Shown here in pieces: positions 14,899 through 17,952 of a DNA stretch of 17,952 nt. The position numbers and the translations under genes are program-made. Source of the DNA: an uncultured Faecalibacterium sp. (GTDB lineage: Bacteria > Bacillota > Clostridia > Oscillospirales > Ruminococcaceae); NCBI GenBank assembly GCA_937915335.1, contig CALDLZ010000142.1, forward strand, positions 1 through 17,952. Reading direction: 5' to 3'. Positions within the stretch are counted from its first letter, which is position 1; every line of letters starts with the position of its first letter. The notes below the pieces were generated by a model. The model saw only the letters and a list, made by a program, of their open reading frames with translations. It ran no database searches and had not been told where the DNA came from.

Positions 14899-15723
14899 AT
14901 GAAGCCTGTCTGTGTGATTACCGGCGGTGGCAGCGGCATGGGCCGCGCCACGGCCAAGCTTGTCTGTGAAGCCGGATACCATGTGATCTTGGTAGGCTGC
15001 ACTGCCGCAAAGCTGGAAAGCGCCGTGGCCGAGCTGACCGAAGCCGGACACGAAGCCGAAGCCTTTGCCTGCGACCTCTCTGACCGCGCCAGTTGCGAAC
15101 AGCTGGCACGGCACGCCGTGGAATGCGGGCAAGTAAAAGCCCTGCTCCACATTGCGGGCATGAGCCCCCACATGGGCAGCCCGGAAGCCATCCTGCGCGC
15201 CAACGCGCTGGGCACGGTCAACATCAACGACGCTTTTTATCCTGTCATGTCCCCGGGCGGCTGCGTCATCGACACCTCCAGCATGAGTGCCTATCTGGCC
15301 CCCTCCTTCATCATGCCAAAGCGAGCCTATCCCCTTGCCCGCACTGACCGGGACAAATTCCTAAAAAAGATGATGGCCCGCATCAATCTGATGCCCAAGA
15401 ACGCCCGCACCGGCGTGGCCTATTCCATCAGCAAGCATTTTGTCATCTGGTTCGCCAAAACCGATGCCGCCCGCTTTGGTGCAAAGGGAGTGCGCTGTCT
15501 CAGTGTGACCCCCGGCAACTTTGACACCCCCATGGGTCAGCTGGAAAGCGCCGAAGCCCAGACCTTTACCACCCATTCCGCCCTCAAGCGGAACGGCAGA
15601 CCCGAAGAGATTGCCGCGCTGTACGCCCTGCTGCTGGACGAACGGCTCGGTTATCTCACCGGCACGGACATTGTCATGGATGGCGGTGTCATTGCCAGTG
15701 GGGTCAGCGGCCTTTCCCACTGA
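14899..15723 (+). CDS. Classical SDR oxidoreductase, hydroxysteroid dehydrogenase-like
   Basis: 274 residues. Cofactor loop TGGGSGMG (8-15), CDLSD after the fourth strand, HIAG (84-87) in place of the usual NNAG, SSMSAYLA (Ser127/Ser128) and Y175SISK179, then VTPGNFDTPM and the C-terminal GTDIVMDGGV. The serine-tyrosine distance is about 47 residues against the usual 13 or so; a comparable insertion before the tyrosine is known from 3-alpha-hydroxysteroid dehydrogenase/carbonyl reductase of Comamonas. That makes a steroid, bile acid or similar ketone/alcohol substrate possible, but this is inference from layout. GAGGAGG precedes the ATG by 8 bases. Last gene of the unit; a perfect hairpin terminator follows. 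Confidence 0.92.
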   Translation: MKPVCVITGGGSGMGRATAKLVCEAGYHVILVGCTAAKLESAVAELTEAGHEAEAFACDLSDRASCEQLARHAVECGQVKALLHIAGMSPHMGSPEAILRANALGTVNINDAFYPVMSPGGCVIDTSSMSAYLAPSFIMPKRAYPLARTDRDKFLKKMMARINLMPKNARTGVAYSISKHFVIWFAKTDAARFGAKGVRCLSVTPGNFDTPMGQLESAEAQTFTTHSALKRNGRPEEIAALYALLLDERLGYLTGTDIVMDGGVIASGVSGLSH

Positions 15724-15756
15724 CCGATAAATCTCCCATTTTCTCCTTTACAACAC

Positions 15757-15794
15757 AAAACCGGCTTTCCTGCTGCCACGGGAAAGCCGGTTTT
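15757..15794. terminator. Bidirectional terminator between SDR gene and isomerase gene
   Basis: AAAACCGGCTTTCC (15757-15770) and GGAAAGCCGGTTTT (15781-15794) form a perfect 14-bp stem with a 10-base loop. T-runs occur on both strands, so it can stop the SDR operon (plus) and the convergent isomerase gene (minus, stop codon at 15808). Confidence 0.92.
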
Positions 15795-15807
15795 GGTTTG
15801 TTTATTT

Positions 15808-16542
15808 TCACTGTGCCTGATACGTCTCAATGCTGACGCTGTTGATGGTGATCGTCTCGGTGGGCTGCTGGTTTTCATCCACGGCGGCCTGGGCGATGGT
15901 GTCCACCACGTCCATGCCCTCGTACACCTGACCCAGCACGGTATCGGTGTAATCGAGGTAGGGAGCGCCGCCGGCGGTCTGATAGGCAGAGACGACCTCG
16001 GCGCGGTAGCCCTCCTCGTTCATCTGGTCGGTAAGCTCCTGGGTGACGGAATCACTGCCGGGCAGGGTGGACATGATATAAAAGACGCTGGCGCACTGGC
16101 CGGAGGAATCCGCCGCCATGCAGAGGGCCCCGGAGTAGTGGTGGAGTTTGTCGGTGACCTCCGCCGGGTAGCGGTTGCCGTTCCAGATGGTGGTGCCCTT
16201 GCCGTCAGCACCCTGACCGGCCTCCACCACGAAATCCTGCTCCACACGGGTCACAGCCAGGCCATTGTAGTAGCCCGCCTGCACCAGACCTACAAAGTTA
16301 TCGTAGGCCTGCGGGGCCTGTTCGGGGAAGAGCACGGCCTTGAACACGCCCGCCGTGGTGTCGAACACGGCCACGGTGTCCCCCGCCGCCGGGTGGGTAA
16401 ACTGCAGTTCGCTGGATTCCACCGCCGGGCGGGAAATGGTCTTGGCCGAAGTGCCGCCGCTGTTTTTCACAAGGCTGCACCCGGCCAGTGCAAAACTTAC
16501 GGCCAGCAGCAGCGCCGCCAGCCGGACACGGGTTTTATTCAT
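15808..16542 (-). CDS. Cyclophilin-type peptidyl-prolyl isomerase, lipoprotein
   Basis: Probable surface-anchored folding catalyst for exported proteins. 244 residues from the ATG at 16542, which has GGAGG nine bases upstream; a reading from 16683 would run through the promoter. The signal peptide MNKTRVRLAALLLAVSFALAGC ends in the lipobox LAGC (Cys22), seen here as basic start, hydrophobic core and lipidated cysteine. A low-complexity linker follows, then a cyclophilin domain from about residue 53: FKAVLFPEQAPQAYDNFVGL, AVTRVEQDFVVEAGQ, HHYSGALCMA, SVFYIM and VLGQVYEGMDVVDTI, each matching a cyclophilin block. The arginine of the FHR motif is kept, but FHR reads VTR, IQGG reads VEAG and QFFI reads VFYI, so activity may be reduced. 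Single gene between two converging/diverging units. Confidence 0.88.
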   Translation of the reverse strand: MNKTRVRLAALLLAVSFALAGCSLVKNSGGTSAKTISRPAVESSELQFTHPAAGDTVAVFDTTAGVFKAVLFPEQAPQAYDNFVGLVQAGYYNGLAVTRVEQDFVVEAGQGADGKGTTIWNGNRYPAEVTDKLHHYSGALCMAADSSGQCASVFYIMSTLPGSDSVTQELTDQMNEEGYRAEVVSAYQTAGGAPYLDYTDTVLGQVYEGMDVVDTIAQAAVDENQQPTETITINSVSIETYQAQ

Positions 16543-16606
16543 AAACAGATCCCTCCGTTCATATCCTGATAACAGTTCCCCCGCACGCGGGAGATACACA
16601 GAGTTC

Positions 16607-16615
16607 AGTATAGCA
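16607..16615 (-). promoter_or_regulatory. Extended -10 promoter of the isomerase gene
   Basis: Minus-strand TGC-TATACT, an extended -10 element, about 65 bases before the start codon. The -35 region is poor, as is common with extended -10 promoters. The leader carries a small CCCGC/GCGGG hairpin. Confidence 0.5.
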
Positions 16616-16684
16616 TATTTTTGCCCGGGAAGCGAGAGGGAAATGCGTGAAAATTTGTCGTGCATTTTCTGTGCGAAAAACATC

Positions 16685-16713
16685 TTGACGAGCAGGCAAA
16701 AAAACGCTACACT
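16685..16713 (+). promoter_or_regulatory. Promoter of the DUF1292 gene
   Basis: TTGACG (16685-16690), a 17-bp spacer and TACACT (16708-16713). TATAAG at 16713-16718 is an overlapping alternative but with a 22-bp spacer. The leader to the start codon at 16824 is about 100 bases long and GC-rich, with no family I recognise. Confidence 0.55.
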
Positions 16714-16823
16714 ATAAGCACAGCAAGGGACGGCGGGAACGCGGCGGAACCCGGGCTGTGTGTTCAGATTTTATTGGAGTACCATCCCTTTATGGGGTTT
16801 GGATAGACAGGAGAACGTGTCTT

Positions 16824-17138
16824 ATGGCAGAAGAGATCAAGAACCCGAACGCCGAAGAGGAATATCAGCCCGATCTGATGACCCTTGAGGACGAGGACGG
16901 CAACGAGGTCACGTTTGAAGTGATCGATGCACTGGACCATAAGGGCGTGCATTACCTTGCAGTTGTCGAGTACGCTGAGGACGAGGAGGACGTCAACGAT
17001 GACGCCCAGCTGGTCATCCTGAGCGTGGGCGAGGACAGCGAGGGTGAGTATCTGGATGTTGTGGAGGATGACGAGATCCTGCTGGAGGTCGGCAAGCTGT
17101 TCGAGAAGCGGCTGAGCGATCAGTTCGAGATCGAGTAA
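16824..17138 (+). CDS. DUF1292 family protein (YrzB-like)
   Basis: Acidic protein of 104 residues of unknown molecular function, widespread in Firmicutes. The family core is visible: MTLEDEDGNEVTFEVIDALDHKGVHYLAVV read as a strand-turn-strand block (positions about 20-50), then LVILSVGEDSEGEYLDVVEDDEI and a C-terminal helix with FEKRLSDQFEIE. The ATG at 16824 follows AGGAG by about 10 bases; an upstream in-frame GTG at 16758 lies before the leader and lacks a ribosome binding site. In Bacillus relatives the gene follows ruvX; here it has its own promoter and lies upstream of a 6S RNA candidate. Confidence 0.9.
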   Translation: MAEEIKNPNAEEEYQPDLMTLEDEDGNEVTFEVIDALDHKGVHYLAVVEYAEDEEDVNDDAQLVILSVGEDSEGEYLDVVEDDEILLEVGKLFEKRLSDQFEIE

Positions 17139-17211
17139 TTCCCTTTCCAGACAAATTTCCAGGCAAGATTTCCTGCCCGGCACGATTTGTTGCGGTTTAT
17201 ATGATCCTACT

Positions 17212-17373
17212 AATCATTCAACGGGAGCCCGGAGTTCTCCGGCGGATTGCAGACCTCCCCGCCATGGGTCGACCATGGAGGCTCGATGAGGAAGCGTGAA
17301 GCCGGAGACAGGGCACCCACCTGTCCGTAAGGGTAGGTTTGATTGACCGCAGACGACCGGGCGGGATCTTTTT
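17212..17373 (+). ncRNA. ssrS: 6S RNA (candidate)
   Basis: 6S RNA mimics an open promoter and binds the housekeeping RNA polymerase in stationary phase. No protein-coding explanation fits this stretch. It contains GAGGAAGCGTGAAGCC and GGGCACCCACCTG, which line up in order with the matching parts of the Escherichia coli molecule (GAGAAGCC and CACATTCACCTTG). A stem ACCTGTCC-GTAA-GGGTAGGT (17319-17338, two G-U pairs) corresponds to the 3'-side hairpin of that RNA, and CCATGG/CCATGG (17262-17278) to the hairpin opposite. GCCCGG (17227-17232) can close with CCGGGC (17357-17362), and GCGG (17242-17245) with CCGC (17347-17350). A TATGAT at 17200-17205 sets the start near 17212; the 3' end is put at the TTTTT at 17369-17373. 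Ends are approximate. Confidence 0.75.
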
Positions 17374-17383
17374 ATAGCATTGC

Positions 17384-17427
17384 ATCCACCGCTGGCCCTG
17401 CGAGGGGCTGGTGTGTGGATTTTTTTA
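17384..17427 (+). terminator. Intrinsic terminator downstream of the 6S RNA
   Basis: ATCCAC (17384-17389) pairs with GTGGAT (17415-17420), and CTGGCCC (17392-17398) with GGGCTGG (17405-17411), followed by seven T. It lies between the 6S RNA candidate and the start of the redoxin gene, so the latter probably needs readthrough or its own promoter. Confidence 0.85.
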
Positions 17428-17454
17428 TTGGTGAGAAAGGACGTGCATTGCGGC

Positions 17455-17952
17455 ATGAAAAGCGAACATCTGGTGGGGACAAGCATCCCCCGCTTCACCT
17501 ACGACACCCCTACGGTGCCGGGCAACGATTTCTACGCCTTGTGTGAGGGCGTGCGCCCGTTGTGCATGATTTTCCTGCCCGGGTTCGACCATCCTGTCAC
17601 CCGGGAGTACATCACCCGCTACCTGCGCACTCTGCCCGCGCTGAAAGGGGTGCGGCTGGCCTGCGTCGTGCGCTCCTCGGCCCAGAGCGTGGCCGCCGCC
17701 ACCCGGGGCTCGGAGTTTCCCTTCCCCGTCATCTGCGACGCGCCGGGCGTTTTGTACGGCTATCTGGGCGTGGAGCAGACCCGGGGCTTGCTCAGCTGGA
17801 GCTTTGAGGCCCAGAAAATTTTCAAGGCCGCAAAGAACGCCGGGTATCATTACGATAAATCGGCCCCGCAAATTCTGCCCCTGACGCTGGTGGTGGGGCA
17901 CTTGGGCCAGATTTTGTTCACCCACTCGGGCCGCAGCCAAACCGACCTGCCG
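17455..17952 (+). CDS. Peroxiredoxin-like thioredoxin-fold protein, 5' part (cut by window edge)
   Basis: The frame is open from the ATG at 17455 to the end of the window, 166 codons. The layout is that of AhpC/TSA-like redoxin proteins: IPRFTYDTP near the start, MIFLPGFDHPVTREYI where the active site should be, FPVICDAPGVLYGYLGV, then LPLTLVVGHLGQILFTHSG and SQTDLP. Family members usually have a GC-P-x-C-R sequence at the active site; here it reads D45-H-P-V-T-R50, so both cysteines are replaced (His46 and Thr49). Other cysteines exist at 30, 37 and further on, but not in that motif. GAAAGGA lies about 14 bases before the ATG; a GTG at 17431 is in frame but has no ribosome binding site. Fold is fairly secure, peroxidase activity is doubtful. 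Confidence 0.7.
   Translation, partial: MKSEHLVGTSIPRFTYDTPTVPGNDFYALCEGVRPLCMIFLPGFDHPVTREYITRYLRTLPALKGVRLACVVRSSAQSVAAATRGSEFPFPVICDAPGVLYGYLGVEQTRGLLSWSFEAQKIFKAAKNAGYHYDKSAPQILPLTLVVGHLGQILFTHSGRSQTDLP

Noticed and set aside
15793..16569. Plus-strand open frame of 258 codons over the isomerase gene
   Set aside because: It starts inside the terminator and is antisense to a cyclophilin with a lipoprotein signal.
17144..17176. Near-tandem TTTCCAGACAAA / TTTCCAGGCAAG upstream of the 6S RNA
   Set aside because: Two imperfect 12-base units only; no known site matches and chance cannot be excluded.
17177..17205. Full sigma-A promoter for the 6S RNA
   Set aside because: The -10 TATGAT is good, but the -35 positions at 16-18 bp spacing (CCCGGCAC region) do not match TTGACA, so only the -10 is used as support.

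Overview
This window looks like a chromosomal segment of a GC-rich Gram-positive gut anaerobe of the class Clostridia. Faecalibacterium or a close Oscillospiraceae relative is my best guess. The grounds are the AddAB (not RecBCD) recombination enzyme, an infC-rpmI-rplT operon followed by a SpoU methyltransferase, a RuvX gene, a DUF1292 gene, canonical GGAGG ribosome binding sites, GC-rich codon use and intergenic palindromes of a repetitive type. The genus is inferred; no marker in the window proves it.

Left part (1-10966, all minus strand). Read in the direction of transcription: addB-addA (coupled by a 4-bp overlap), then infC-rpmI-rplT with its own strong promoter and an attenuator-like leader, then a terminator hairpin, a TrmH/SpoU-family rRNA/tRNA methyltransferase, dprA (GTG start, 4-bp overlap with the methyltransferase) and the first 96 codons of topA. 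These are housekeeping functions: double-strand break repair, translation initiation, ribosome assembly, RNA modification, handling of incoming DNA, and supercoiling. Two inverted copies of a palindromic repeat lie between dprA and topA, and a third lies upstream of addB.

Middle part (11094-15794). ruvX is alone on the plus strand behind a clear promoter and ends at a perfect bidirectional terminator shared with a convergent two-component system (OmpR-type regulator, then kinase, minus strand). Divergent from the regulator is a plus-strand unit: an 80-residue protein of unknown family built from an internal duplication, an extended SDR and a classical SDR resembling hydroxysteroid dehydrogenases in layout. 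Four T-rich half-sites with 11/12/11-bp spacing lie between the divergent units, placed as expected for binding of an OmpR/PhoP-type regulator at both promoters. I consider this the most interesting part: a possible self-contained sensory and redox module around an undescribed small protein.

Right part (15808-17952). A cyclophilin-type peptidyl-prolyl isomerase lipoprotein (minus strand), a DUF1292 protein (plus), a 6S RNA candidate with a strong downstream terminator, and the start of a thioredoxin-fold, peroxiredoxin-like gene that runs off the window and appears to lack the usual active-site cysteines. In Bacilli ruvX and the DUF1292 gene are neighbours; here about 5.2 kb carrying the two-component/SDR module and the isomerase separate them.
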